Counted from the first letter of the stretch, positions 1-8,802 are shown. The stretch: DNA of 29,954 nucleotides from CAYZEZ01 sp964477295 (GCA_964477295.1 CAYZEZ010000018.1:1-29954), one strand, 5' to 3'. Notes: a model not told the origin generated them from the letters alone. Numbers and translations are program-made.

Positions 1-808
1 GATTTGCATGCAGATGAATATCCCTTACAGGCCGGAGGAATAATTTCATGTCCTCGCCTCTGCTTTCAAACATTTCGGGTAACAATTTATTACCCAGCTC
101 ACGAATTCTATTCTCGAATTGACCCGGATCAACCCACTCGTAAAGTCTGACATATGTTGGTAAGTGATTAAATAGCATAAGCTCTTCCGGCATTTCAACC
201 ATTGAACGTAACGAAGATGCAGAAAACATGACCCTTAACCTCGTGTGCGTATTTTTCGGAAAGTCTTTAACTACGGCCACCACTTCGAAATGATTGGTAT
301 CAATGTCAATTATCTCACCCACTCCGGATTTGCCCGTAAAAAATTTACTGGCTACTGATTCAGTCAGTACAACTTTAAATGGTTCCTTCATACCCTCCAC
401 GGGATCACCATCAATCACTTCTATCCCAAAAATCTGAAATAAATCCGGATCAACAGAAAAAATACCTGTCTCCTTGTGTGCAAGATCTTTGTAACGTACT
501 ACACCTGAGCGCCATGGCCCTATCGTTCCAATATATTCTACTTCGTCATATGTTCTTAATTCATTCCCTATAAATCGGGGAATAGCTGCATACTTTTCAA
601 TCTCATTATAGATATTTGATATCTTTTCAATTCGGTATAACCTGTCCACTTCAGGATGGTAATCGTCAAAACTTGTCTCAAAATCAACATAAAGAAAAAT
701 TAAAACACAAACTGCAATACCTACTGAAAGTCCCAATAGATTTAATATGCTCACTGTCCTGAAGCGAACCAGGTGACGCAGGGCAGAAATAAAATAATTC
801 CGTAACAT
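1..808 (-). CDS. FtsX/MacB-type ABC transporter permease (3' part outside window)
   Basis: Reading the minus strand from the ATG at 808 gives an open frame to the window edge, 269 codons without a stop. It starts MLRNYFISALRHL, then a hydrophobic segment at about residues 18-40, then FETSFDDYHPEVDRLYRIEK. This is the usual opening of the large Bacteroidota MacB-like permeases: one N-terminal transmembrane helix followed by the periplasmic MacB_PCD domain, which fills the rest of the visible part. The C-terminal FtsX helices would lie beyond position 1. Such permeases work with an ATPase as mechanotransmission or efflux transporters in the inner membrane. Neither the ATPase nor the substrate can be seen. 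It diverges from an NtrC-type regulator, and a sigma54-like promoter with an upstream dyad lies in front of it, so regulator control is likely (inference). Confidence 0.85.
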   Translation of the reverse strand, partial: MLRNYFISALRHLVRFRTVSILNLLGLSVGIAVCVLIFLYVDFETSFDDYHPEVDRLYRIEKISNIYNEIEKYAAIPRFIGNELRTYDEVEYIGTIGPWRSGVVRYKDLAHKETGIFSVDPDLFQIFGIEVIDGDPVEGMKEPFKVVLTESVASKFFTGKSGVGEIIDIDTNHFEVVAVVKDFPKNTHTRLRVMFSASSLRSMVEMPEELMLFNHLPTYVRLYEWVDPGQFENRIRELGNKLLPEMFESRGEDMKLFLRPVRDIHLHAN

Positions 809-821
809 AGGTTAAAACTAA

Positions 822-840
822 TTAAACCTCCAAGGTTTAA
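822..840. repeat. Half-site of the ACCTCCAAGGT palindrome family
   Basis: TTAAACCT and AGGTTTAA (8-bp arms) flank the 3-nt loop CCA. The core ACCTCCAAGGT is the same as in the full palindromes near 16.6, 20.7 and 20.8 kb. It lies in the short leader of the permease gene, at or just downstream of the predicted sigma54 transcription start. On the minus strand it gives a GGAGG word 18 nt before the ATG, too far for an ordinary ribosome binding site. Confidence 0.7.
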
Positions 841-857
841 AACAAGATATGTACCAA
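841..857 (-). promoter_or_regulatory. Candidate sigma54 (-24/-12) promoter for the permease
   Basis: The minus strand reads TTGGTACATATCTTGTT, against the sigma54 consensus TTGGCACNNNNNTTGCW. The invariant -24 GG (854-855) and the -12 G (843) are exactly 10 nt apart, as the family requires. The -12 GC is GT here. The predicted start lies near 831, about 23 nt before the permease ATG. An NtrC-type activator is encoded divergently next door, which makes this more than a chance match. No transcription evidence. Confidence 0.5.
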
Positions 858-929
858 TAATCTTAATGAATTGAATATCTGATGCTTATAAAATCTGGAT
901 CAGACTAACCAGAGATAAAAGTGTACATT

Positions 930-950
930 ATACGACATTATGTGTCGTAT
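930..950. promoter_or_regulatory. Dyad, candidate enhancer site for the NtrC-type regulator
   Basis: ATACGACA and TGTCGTAT form perfect 8-bp arms around the 5-nt centre TTATG. The centre (940) is about 85-100 bp upstream of the candidate sigma54 promoter on the minus strand and about 55 bp upstream of the regulator's own ATG on the plus strand. Perfect dyads at that distance are typical upstream activating sequences of NtrC-family activators. Binding by the neighbouring regulator is inferred. Confidence 0.5.
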
Positions 951-993
951 TCTGAACAATAATTGTTATTTTTAATATTCATTTGCATAAGAA

Positions 994-2361
994 ATGAAAA
1001 AAGGGACCATACTCATTGCGGATGACAATAAAGATATCCTGGAGTCATTAAAGCAACTTCTCAAATATGATTTCAACCGGATCATTGCAGTTAGCGATCC
1101 GAATGCAATACCAATGGCTCTTTCTAATTTCTCTGTTGACCTCATTTTAATGGATATGAATTTCACTCCTGGAGCTACATCAGGCGCAGAAGGAATGAAA
1201 TGGCTAAAGCAAATCTTACTATCCGATCCTTTAGCTGTTGTCATACTTATTACTGCATATGGAGACATAAATCTTGCTGTAAAAGCTATTAAAGAAGGGG
1301 CAACTGACTTCATTATAAAACCCTGGGATCCGAAAAAACTAATGGCTACTGTCAAAGCAGCCGCTAAACTGCGACAATCAAAAATAGAAATCAAGGCTCT
1401 TAAGGGATCAAGGTCATTTCTCAGGGATGACATAACGAAGCAATTTGATCCTATTATTGGCACTTCTCCCGCTATGAGAGACATTCATGAAATGATCAGG
1501 AAGGCTGCCGTAACAGATGCCAGTATCCTCATAACAGGAGAAAACGGGACAGGCAAGGAGCTAATTGCCAGGGAAATACACAGACAATCTACCAGGTCTG
1601 AAAATGAATTTATCGGACTGGATATTGGTTCATTGAATGAATCCCTGTTTGAAAGTGAAATGTTCGGTCATACAAAAGGGGCATTTACGGATGCCAAAGA
1701 AAACCGTACCGGCAGGATTGAAGCTGCATCAGGTGGCACACTTTTCCTTGATGAACTCGGGAACCTGAGTATGAATCTGCAATCAAAATTGTTGCGCACG
1801 CTGGAGGGAAAGAGCATCACACCAGTTGGTTCAAATATTTCTGTTCCGGTTGATCTGCGTTTGATCTGTGCAACAAACCAGGATCTGAAGTCAATGATCA
1901 ACAACAATACTTTCAGAGAGGATCTGTACTATCGCATCAATACCATTGAGATCAAATCACCACCTCTCAGGGAAAGGATATCTGATATCCCGGACCTCGT
2001 GGATTATTTTCTCAGGAAATATGAGAAGAAATACAGCTTGCCTCCGTTTCAGGTTTCGGGAGAGGCATATAGAGTACTACAGGAATATAGCTGGCCGGGA
2101 AATATAAGGGAGTTAAAACACCTTATTGAGAAGATTACCATACTGAATGAATCGGGAATAATTAAACCTGAAGACCTTGCACTGGATGCCAGCAGAACTT
2201 CATTTCAAGGTAAGGCTGAGGGCCTGAATCTTGCTGAAATAGAAAAATCAGCACTAATTAAAGCCCTGGAGTTGTCGGGAGGAAATCTTAGCCGGGCTGC
2301 CAGATTACTAGCCATTTCAAGGACTACACTGTATTCAAAACTACAGAAACATGGTCTTTAA
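994..2361 (+). CDS. NtrC-family sigma54-dependent response regulator
   Basis: 455 residues, full length for the family. Residues 1-125 form a receiver domain with the acidic pair D10-D11, phospho-acceptor D54 (LILMDMN) and the conserved K of FIIKPW. Next is a sigma54-interaction AAA+ domain with Walker A GENGTGKE, Walker B GGTLFLDELG and the sigma54-contact loop GAFTDA in place of the textbook GAFTGA. The C-terminus is a Fis-type helix-turn-helix (LSRAARLLAISRTTLYSKL). Phosphorylated regulators of this class bind enhancer dyads, oligomerise and use ATP to open sigma54 promoters. It overlaps the kinase gene by 11 nt, so the two are a translationally coupled pair. The divergent permease carries a sigma54-like promoter and a dyad and is its most likely target. 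Confidence 0.95.
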   Translation: MKKGTILIADDNKDILESLKQLLKYDFNRIIAVSDPNAIPMALSNFSVDLILMDMNFTPGATSGAEGMKWLKQILLSDPLAVVILITAYGDINLAVKAIKEGATDFIIKPWDPKKLMATVKAAAKLRQSKIEIKALKGSRSFLRDDITKQFDPIIGTSPAMRDIHEMIRKAAVTDASILITGENGTGKELIAREIHRQSTRSENEFIGLDIGSLNESLFESEMFGHTKGAFTDAKENRTGRIEAASGGTLFLDELGNLSMNLQSKLLRTLEGKSITPVGSNISVPVDLRLICATNQDLKSMINNNTFREDLYYRINTIEIKSPPLRERISDIPDLVDYFLRKYEKKYSLPPFQVSGEAYRVLQEYSWPGNIRELKHLIEKITILNESGIIKPEDLALDASRTSFQGKAEGLNLAEIEKSALIKALELSGGNLSRAARLLAISRTTLYSKLQKHGL

Positions 2362-3700
2362 AAAATTTTATATACAGGTAGTTATTCGCGTAATATTAAT
2401 CACGGGGACCAGTACCTGGTTTGCCTTTGAGATCAATGATCCGCCAAGGTTATATACTTCTCTTTTCCTGGGAATAGTAATAATACTGCAAGTCTGGGGA
2501 CTGATCTATTACGTGAATAAGACCAACCGGGTACTATCCAGGTTTTTTACATCGCTTCGTGATAAGGAATCTTCATTCACCATTGAGCCGGAGGATGACT
2601 CAGGCAGTTTCAGTGAATTGGCCGGTATTCTTAATGAGACCGGGAAAATTATCCGGGAAGCCAGGATAGAACAGGAGAAACAATTCAGGTATTTACAGTT
2701 TATTATCGATCATGTAAATATAGGTCTGTTAAGCTACAGGACTGATGGTTCCGTTGTCCACTATAATCCAACTTCCCGGGATTTGCTCGGTATAAAGGAT
2801 ATAAGAGATATCAAGTCTCTCAATAAGCTTCATCCCAATTTTACAAAAATAATGACAACTCTTAAACCGGGTCAATCTGCAATCGTAAAAATTACCCGCA
2901 AATCAGGACAGCATCAGTTGCTGATCAGGATGACCGAATTTCTATTTGACGAGGAAAAATTACAACTCGTTTCCCTGCAGGATATTCAGACTGAACTCGA
3001 TGAGCAGGAACTAATATCGTGGAGACGAATGATCCGTGTGTTGAATCACGAAGTGATGAATTCTATCACTCCTATTCGGACTTTAAGTCATGCTATTAAC
3101 AGGTCGATTGAAGAAGCCGGCCTCGATCGTCAGACAGATTCAAATGTCCTGGATACAATAAACGATATTCATAAAAATACCGGGCTGATTGAAGAACGCA
3201 GTTCAGGTCTCATCGAATTCATTAAGCAATACAGGGATATTACCAGGATTCGTGACCTGAACAAAACAGAGGTGCCAGTCGACAAATTATTCAACGAGGT
3301 TGTATCATTATTTACGAATGATTTTCTAACTTATAAAATTGAATGCACAGTTAATATGGATCCTCCCGGTCTGATCCTTGAGTGTGATATCAATTTATTG
3401 AAACAGGTTTTAATCAACCTGGTTAAAAACGCCATAGAGGCACTGACATCGGCGAAAAACGGGAGGATTAACCTGACGGCGGGAAAAGAAGATAACCGGG
3501 TTGTCTTGCAGGTAACAGATAATGGCCCCGGAATTTCGGCTGAACACCAGGATGATATTTTCACCCCCTTCTTTTCCACCAGGGAATCGGGCAGCGGGAT
3601 CGGGTTAAGCTTCTCAAAGCATATTGTACGGCTTCATGAGGGGAACATTACAATCTGGTCAGAAAAAGGTATTGGGACGACAGTAAAAATTAAACTATAA
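2351..3700 (+). CDS. NtrY-like membrane histidine kinase
   Basis: 449 residues. Two N-terminal hydrophobic segments (about 8-26 and 36-54) leave almost no periplasmic loop, so it probably does not read a large external ligand directly. A HAMP-like linker is followed by a PAS-like domain (about 115-215). The phospho-acceptor is H233 in LNHEVMNSITP. The HATPase_c domain shows the N box NLVKNAIEAL (N360), G1 box DNGPGIS (390-396), F box TPFFST and G2 box GSGIGLS (414-420), so all catalytic motifs are intact. It should autophosphorylate and pass phosphate to D54 of the regulator encoded just upstream. The sensed signal is unknown. The gene after it follows at 11 nt, so this may be one transcript through to the galactosidase. 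Confidence 0.93.
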   Translation: MVFKKFYIQVVIRVILITGTSTWFAFEINDPPRLYTSLFLGIVIILQVWGLIYYVNKTNRVLSRFFTSLRDKESSFTIEPEDDSGSFSELAGILNETGKIIREARIEQEKQFRYLQFIIDHVNIGLLSYRTDGSVVHYNPTSRDLLGIKDIRDIKSLNKLHPNFTKIMTTLKPGQSAIVKITRKSGQHQLLIRMTEFLFDEEKLQLVSLQDIQTELDEQELISWRRMIRVLNHEVMNSITPIRTLSHAINRSIEEAGLDRQTDSNVLDTINDIHKNTGLIEERSSGLIEFIKQYRDITRIRDLNKTEVPVDKLFNEVVSLFTNDFLTYKIECTVNMDPPGLILECDINLLKQVLINLVKNAIEALTSAKNGRINLTAGKEDNRVVLQVTDNGPGISAEHQDDIFTPFFSTRESGSGIGLSFSKHIVRLHEGNITIWSEKGIGTTVKIKL

Positions 3701-3711
3701 TACTTCCCGCC

Positions 3712-5196
3712 ATGACTAAAGAAAATAAAGAATCTGGCTCATTATCCAGACGAACATTCCTGATAAATACCGGTCTTATTGCAACCAGCTCATTGTTTAT
3801 GCCTCATTACCTGTTTGCGAGACAGGGTGAGCCAGGTTTTAATTTACCATATCATGGACCTGCCTCAAAGTATAAGGCCAAATTAAAAGTGGCCTTTGTG
3901 CGAAGGAAAGAAGAATATGGTATGTTATGGCCCGGCCAGATCTATGATGGGGAGGCAGCATTCAGGAAATACTATGAGGAGATAGATAATAACGGGCGGG
4001 ACCTGAATATGGATATTCAGATTAAACCTGAGCCTATTTATTCTCTGGATGAGGGAGAACAATGGCTTAATGAGATGGCAGGATCCGGGCCGGACGGTTT
4101 ATTCATGGTTGCCCTCGACAGGCAGGAACACACCTGGCCCACCATCGGCAAAGCCATTGATACCGGGTTGCCAACGGTTGTGTTTTCCCCGCTGGGTACT
4201 TCATTCACAACCAATACAGGTCCCATTGCCAATAAAAAGGGTGCATTCATTTGCTCTACTGACGATTTCAGTGAGGCTACCTTTGGTATGAAAATGATCC
4301 AGGCAGGTGCCCGCTTACGTGAGACAAGATTCCTGGTTTTAATGAGAAGAGAACGGGAGGATGTCGAAATATTTCCGTTCAGGACAAAGCTGAGGTATCT
4401 GCCCGCTAATGAATTCATCAACGCATTTCATAAAGTCCCTGTAAGCAACAGGGTGGATGAGATCGTGTCCTATTACATGGATAAGGCGACCCACATTCAC
4501 GGAGCAACCTGGGAAGATGTACAGAACGGGGTCAGAAGCTATTTGGCTGCTATTGAATTGCTAACCAGGGAGAATGCCGACGCTATTACAATGGATTGCC
4601 TGGGAGTACTGGGGCCTTTGAAAGACAGTCTACCCTGCCTCGCCTGGTCAAGGTTAAATGATGAAGGTATTCCTGCGGCATGTGAAGCTGACCTGGGTGC
4701 CTGTTTAACCCATGCTATAGTTCAGTACCTGTTTGATAAGCCGGGTTTCCAGCAGGATCCTGTGGCAGAAACAGTAAAGGAATGCCTTATCGGATCACAT
4801 TGTAGTTGTCCCACCAAACTCAATGGATTTAATCAAGGCCCCGAACCCTTCAGCATCAGTCATCACCATGGCGAGCGTGATGCCACGGCAAAGCCAGAGT
4901 GGAAAGTTGGCCAAAGGATAACTGTGGCAGACCTTATTATCTCCGATGAATGGATCCTGAGAGATTCAAATCAGATAAAAAATGAGGCGAAAATGTATAT
5001 CTCTGCCGGAGAGGTAATTGACAACAAATCCATTCCACCATCAGGGGGATGTGTTATTGCGCCAATGGTAAGGCTTGATGGCGTTAATGAAATGCTGGAT
5101 TACCCGGGATTCCACCAGATTTTCTTTTACGGTGACCATAAGCGCGACCTGAAACATTTTTGTCAGTTATACGGGATCGATCCGGTATTGGTCTAA
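3712..5196 (+). CDS. Tat-exported protein with L-fucose/L-arabinose isomerase-like fold
   Basis: 494 residues. The N-terminus has a twin-arginine signal (LSRRTFLINT, then a hydrophobic stretch to about residue 36), pointing to folded export to the periplasm. The mature part resembles the FucI/AraA superfamily: an N-terminal alpha/beta region (KLKVAFVRR..., DGLFMVAL) and a C-terminal half carrying ITMDCLG (D295), AACEADLG (E325, D327) and IGSHCSCP (H363), placed like the metal and substrate ligands of sugar isomerases. Cytoplasmic isomerases act on free sugar after uptake, so an exported copy is unusual. It may be an isomerase, an epimerase or a binding protein. It follows the kinase at 11 nt and precedes the alpha-galactosidase at 15 nt, so it probably acts on the same glycan. 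Fold assignment is moderately sure; activity is not known. Confidence 0.65.
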   Translation: MTKENKESGSLSRRTFLINTGLIATSSLFMPHYLFARQGEPGFNLPYHGPASKYKAKLKVAFVRRKEEYGMLWPGQIYDGEAAFRKYYEEIDNNGRDLNMDIQIKPEPIYSLDEGEQWLNEMAGSGPDGLFMVALDRQEHTWPTIGKAIDTGLPTVVFSPLGTSFTTNTGPIANKKGAFICSTDDFSEATFGMKMIQAGARLRETRFLVLMRREREDVEIFPFRTKLRYLPANEFINAFHKVPVSNRVDEIVSYYMDKATHIHGATWEDVQNGVRSYLAAIELLTRENADAITMDCLGVLGPLKDSLPCLAWSRLNDEGIPAACEADLGACLTHAIVQYLFDKPGFQQDPVAETVKECLIGSHCSCPTKLNGFNQGPEPFSISHHHGERDATAKPEWKVGQRITVADLIISDEWILRDSNQIKNEAKMYISAGEVIDNKSIPPSGGCVIAPMVRLDGVNEMLDYPGFHQIFFYGDHKRDLKHFCQLYGIDPVLV

Positions 5197-5211
5197 TCAA
5201 ATATTCATTCC

Positions 5212-7236
5212 ATGAAAATAATAATCAAACCATTCGCAGTATGGCTATCAATAGTCATTCTGATTTTTTCATCATGTAATAAAACCTCCACTATCTGGCT
5301 CGATGAGATGGATATCCGGGCGATGAATTCGGGATGGGGGGAAGCCAGGATAAATCAATCCGTTTATCGGGATTCCCTTGTTATCGGGGGTCAGTTTTTT
5401 AAGAGAGGAGTCGGAACCCATGCTCCCGGAACCTATCTGATCAACCTGGAAGGGAAAGGTGAAAATTTTTCTGCAAAGGTAGGGGTTGACGATAATGCGG
5501 GTAAATCAGCAAGCGTAGTATTTTACATCGTGGGTGATAAAACTACATTATGGGAAAGTCCTGTAATGAAAAAAGGAGATCCGACAATCCATTGTGAGGT
5601 TAATATAAGTGGTATTGATAAGCTTGGCTTGCTGGTTACCGATGGCGGTGATGGAAACAGGGACGATGCTGCAAACTGGGTGGATGCCTCACTAACATAT
5701 TCCGGGCCCCGACCCGCCCCTTTCACCCCGGTCGTTGAAGAGGAATTTATCCTTACTCCCCCTGCGCCTGAATCTCCCGTGATCAATGGTCCTGCAAGAT
5801 ATGGTGTCAGGCCTGGATCTCCATTTCTTTTCAGGATACCTTGCACCGGGAAAAGACCTGTAGAATTTTCAGTCGAAAAGCTACCTGACGGATTATCGCT
5901 GGATCCGGTTTCCGGAATTATTACAGGGAAGATTTCAAAACGCGGGACTTTTAAAATGAAGATCAAAGCAAAGAACGAAAGGGGTACGGATTCAAAACCG
6001 TTTAGCATTGTGGTTGGGGATACGCTTGCTCTTACACCACCCATGGGCTGGAACAGCTGGTATATTCATTATGACCGTGTTAGCGATTCAATCATGCGGA
6101 ATGCTGCCGACCAGATGATTGAGACCGGGATGGCCGATTATGGTTACGAGTATGTTAATATTGATGACTGCTGGATGATAAAGGCCGATTCTGATGATCC
6201 CGAAATCGGGGGAGATTTGCGTAATAAGGACGGCAGGCTGCGTACCAATAGGCGATTCCCGGATATGAAATCAATGACGGATTATATCCATTCAAAGGGA
6301 TTAAAGGCAGGCACCTATATTTCTCCGGGACCTACAACCTGTGCAGGATATGCAGGAAGCTACGGACATGAGGCCATGGACGCTCAAACCTTTGCAGAAT
6401 GGGGCTTTGATTTTCTAAAATATGACTGGTGTTCATATGGCCGGTTGGCACAGGGAACAACAAGGGAAGATTACATGGCACCCTACATTTTAATGTGGAA
6501 TGAATTAAAGCAACCTGACCGTGATATCATTCTGAACTTATGCCAGTATGGAATGGGTGAAGTCTGGAAATGGGGAGGCCAGGTCGGGCATTCCTGGCGA
6601 ACAACAGGAGACCTTGGTTTGTCGGCCGGTTATGGTATGCCCGGGTATTTCTATATAGGAAGAAGCAACGCGGAGCACTGGGAATATGCCCGGCCCGGAG
6701 CCTGGAATGATCCCGATTATATCCTGATCGGCTGGGTGGGAAGTGCCTTTAAAATGGGCGAAGGACAGAAAACCAGGCTTACTCCAAACGAGCAATACTC
6801 ATATATGTCGATGTGGTCGCTAATGGCAGCACCACTCATTTTCAGCGGGGACATGGGTAAGCTGGATCCTTTTACGCTCAATATTTTATGCAACTCAGAG
6901 GTTATTGAAGTCAACCAGGATCCTCTGGGTCATCAAGGCAGAATTATCCGGGACACCGGTAACGAATTTATCATGGTTAAAGAACTGGTTGACGGATCAA
7001 GAGCGGTTGGACTTTTTCATACAACAACGGACCTGGATGATCCTGCAGATTATTTTGACTGGGGAGAACGATCACCTGTAAATTTATCGATAACCACAAC
7101 AGAACTTGGTCTCGGGGAGTCAGTTGAAATCCGGGATATTTGGAGACATAAAGACCTGGGGACATTCTCAGAAGTATTTGAAACGGAAGTTCCCTATCAC
7201 GGAGTTGTATTTATCAGGGTTTGGGGAACGAAATAA
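5212..7236 (+). CDS. GH27 alpha-galactosidase lipoprotein with NPCBM and Ig-like domains
   Basis: 674 residues. A lipoprotein signal ends at LIFSSC (C22), so the enzyme is membrane-anchored, on the periplasmic or outer face. Residues about 27-165 look like an NPCBM carbohydrate-binding module (GVGTHAPG, VGVDDNAG, LLVTDGGDG). About 185-270 is a putative Ig (He_PIG) domain (LPDGLSLDPVSGIITG). The GH27 catalytic barrel starts at TPPMGWNSW (276). It has the nucleophile D405 in FLKYDWCSYG and the acid/base D500 in GAWNDPD, both in family position. A C-terminal beta domain closes the protein. GH27 members hydrolyse terminal alpha-galactosides; some act on beta-arabinopyranosides or alpha-N-acetylgalactosaminides, so the exact substrate is open. 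Last gene of the two-component/isomerase-like cluster. Confidence 0.93.
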   Translation: MKIIIKPFAVWLSIVILIFSSCNKTSTIWLDEMDIRAMNSGWGEARINQSVYRDSLVIGGQFFKRGVGTHAPGTYLINLEGKGENFSAKVGVDDNAGKSASVVFYIVGDKTTLWESPVMKKGDPTIHCEVNISGIDKLGLLVTDGGDGNRDDAANWVDASLTYSGPRPAPFTPVVEEEFILTPPAPESPVINGPARYGVRPGSPFLFRIPCTGKRPVEFSVEKLPDGLSLDPVSGIITGKISKRGTFKMKIKAKNERGTDSKPFSIVVGDTLALTPPMGWNSWYIHYDRVSDSIMRNAADQMIETGMADYGYEYVNIDDCWMIKADSDDPEIGGDLRNKDGRLRTNRRFPDMKSMTDYIHSKGLKAGTYISPGPTTCAGYAGSYGHEAMDAQTFAEWGFDFLKYDWCSYGRLAQGTTREDYMAPYILMWNELKQPDRDIILNLCQYGMGEVWKWGGQVGHSWRTTGDLGLSAGYGMPGYFYIGRSNAEHWEYARPGAWNDPDYILIGWVGSAFKMGEGQKTRLTPNEQYSYMSMWSLMAAPLIFSGDMGKLDPFTLNILCNSEVIEVNQDPLGHQGRIIRDTGNEFIMVKELVDGSRAVGLFHTTTDLDDPADYFDWGERSPVNLSITTTELGLGESVEIRDIWRHKDLGTFSEVFETEVPYHGVVFIRVWGTK

Positions 7237-7309
7237 ACAGATCCATTCCGAATCACACAGAAACTATTTCATCGTATCTCATAGCATCGTGAGTATTAGA
7301 ATAAATCTC

Positions 7310-7317
7310 TACCTTTA
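7310..7317 (+). promoter_or_regulatory. Candidate -7 box of the tRNA-Ser promoter
   Basis: TACCTTTA fits the Bacteroidota -7 motif TAnnTTTG at seven of eight positions and lies 17 nt upstream of the tRNA 5' end. No good -33 TTTG is visible at the right distance, so this is weak. Confidence 0.25.
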
Positions 7318-7334
7318 AGCCATGAAACAAAGCT

Positions 7335-7421
7335 GGAGAGATGCCGGAGTGGTCGAACGGGGCGGTCTCGAAAACCGTTGATCGCTTTTGCGATCCGGGG
7401 GTTCGAATCCCCCTCTCTCCG
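7335..7421 (+). tRNA. tRNA-Ser(CGA)
   Basis: A full cloverleaf can be drawn by eye. The acceptor stem is GGAGAGA (7335-7341) with TCTCTCC (7414-7420) and discriminator G7421. The anticodon stem is GCGGT/ACCGT around the loop CTCGAAA, anticodon CGA. There is a long class II variable arm (GATCGC, TTTT, GCGATC) and a T arm GGGGG-TTCGAAT-CCCCC. The long variable arm and CGA anticodon identify serine (codon UCG). CCA is not encoded (GCAGA follows). The next gene starts 19 nt downstream. Confidence 0.96.
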
Positions 7422-7440
7422 CAGACCAAAGATTAAAGTA

Positions 7441-8712
7441 ATGAGAAAAAAGTGGCTGATAAATATCGCACTGCTATTCTTTTCCACGCTTCTGGGCCTG
7501 TTTCTTGCAGAATTGGTACTGCGCTATATGCTTTTTTCTTCAGGTAAGGTATTTGCATCACTTAGAGAAGCATCAGCATATGCCATTTATGTAAAAAACG
7601 AAAATGAAGATTTCTTCACCGATGATTACTGGAAACTGGTGGATATTTTCAGGAACAGGGATGCTATCAGGTCCCCTCAACCCCTCCTCGGATGGACGGG
7701 ATTTTTTAACCAGGAAACCCTGATGCACGTTGATGCAGGAAAATTGAATGGACGCAAAGCGGTTCTTCTTTATGGAGATTCTTTTGCCTATTGTATTGAC
7801 AGTGTGCGCTGTTTTGAGGATATTCTGAACAATGACCCTGCCTTTGTTGCGGATCATTACTTATTAAATTATGGGGTTGGAGGCTACGGTGTTGACCAGA
7901 TCTGCCTGCTTTTTGAGGAAACAATAGAAAAATTCAATGATCCGTTTGTCATCTTTAGCCTGCTGACCACCGATATGGACAGAAGCATGCTCAGTTTCCG
8001 GGATGGACAGAAACCATATTTTCAAATTATTGATGGCGAACTTGAATTAAAAGGAATACCTATCACATTAAGCTCTCATGATTACATAAAGCAAAATCCG
8101 CCACATATCAGGTCTTTTCTTTTCAACCGCCTTCGAAACAGCAGACTTAATCCTATTAAAGATCCTCCCGAAAAAAACAAAGCTTATATTGAAAAAATCG
8201 AGACATTAAATGAATTAATTCTTGCAAGGGTATTTACACGGTTAAAGGATTCGGGACTGGATTATGTCATATTGATCTTTCAGCCGGAACACCATCCCGA
8301 ATCTGACTGGCGGCTCTCTTTTCTGCGCGATCTCTGCGATAAATATGATGTGCCTTACATCTGCGACCTGGATATCAGAAAGACAGATTCAACCTACAAA
8401 TCATACGATCCCTATCGGTATGCTGTTAAAGGGGACGGTCATCCGACAAGCTATATGAATACATTGATTGCCAAGGAACTGGAAAGATATATCCTGGATT
8501 TTGGTTACAGGGATATTATTGCCGATCGCAATAAGCAATGGAGGGAGGTCGGAACCAGGAAAGATATTGAATACTATAAAAAAGAGATCATGAAAAGTTC
8601 GGAATGGCTGGAGCACGTTAAGTCCAAAGCAGAGAAAAGAGGCATCTCCCTTGACAGCATGATATACCTCGACGCAAAATACAAGGCAGAAAAAGAGATG
8701 ACTTCCAGATAA
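7441..8712 (+). CDS. Membrane-anchored SGNH/GDSL-hydrolase-like protein
   Basis: 423 residues from the ATG at 7441 (MRKKWLINIALLFF). A longer frame opens at 7378 but lies inside the tRNA-Ser gene, so it is rejected as the start. Residues about 5-28 form one transmembrane or signal-anchor helix. SGNH hydrolase landmarks follow: block I LLYGDSFAYC (S114), a block II-like NYGVGGYGVDQ (G148), and a block V-like GDGHPT with D332 and H334. The likely catalytic triad is S114/D332/H334. Proteins of this type remove or transfer acyl groups on glycans or lipids. The spacing and C-terminal half do not point to a named family, so the substrate is unknown. No operon partner on either side apart from possible read-through from the tRNA. 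Confidence 0.75.
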   Translation: MRKKWLINIALLFFSTLLGLFLAELVLRYMLFSSGKVFASLREASAYAIYVKNENEDFFTDDYWKLVDIFRNRDAIRSPQPLLGWTGFFNQETLMHVDAGKLNGRKAVLLYGDSFAYCIDSVRCFEDILNNDPAFVADHYLLNYGVGGYGVDQICLLFEETIEKFNDPFVIFSLLTTDMDRSMLSFRDGQKPYFQIIDGELELKGIPITLSSHDYIKQNPPHIRSFLFNRLRNSRLNPIKDPPEKNKAYIEKIETLNELILARVFTRLKDSGLDYVILIFQPEHHPESDWRLSFLRDLCDKYDVPYICDLDIRKTDSTYKSYDPYRYAVKGDGHPTSYMNTLIAKELERYILDFGYRDIIADRNKQWREVGTRKDIEYYKKEIMKSSEWLEHVKSKAEKRGISLDSMIYLDAKYKAEKEMTSR

Positions 8713-8802
8713 CCACGCTTTTTTTTATTCCGGTAATATCAAACGCAACCTGAACAGGAAATAATTCATCTGTTTTGTAGAACATCATAAATTTATGCAT
8801 CC

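Noticed and set aside
3712..5196. The missing araA of the arabinose pathway
   Set aside because: It carries a Tat export signal, is 14 kb from araBD on the other strand and belongs to the galactosidase cluster. AraB substrate must be made in the cytoplasm.
7378..7440. A longer start for the SGNH-like gene
   Set aside because: The extension is translated from the 3' half of tRNA-Ser; the ATG at 7441 starts a normal signal-anchor.
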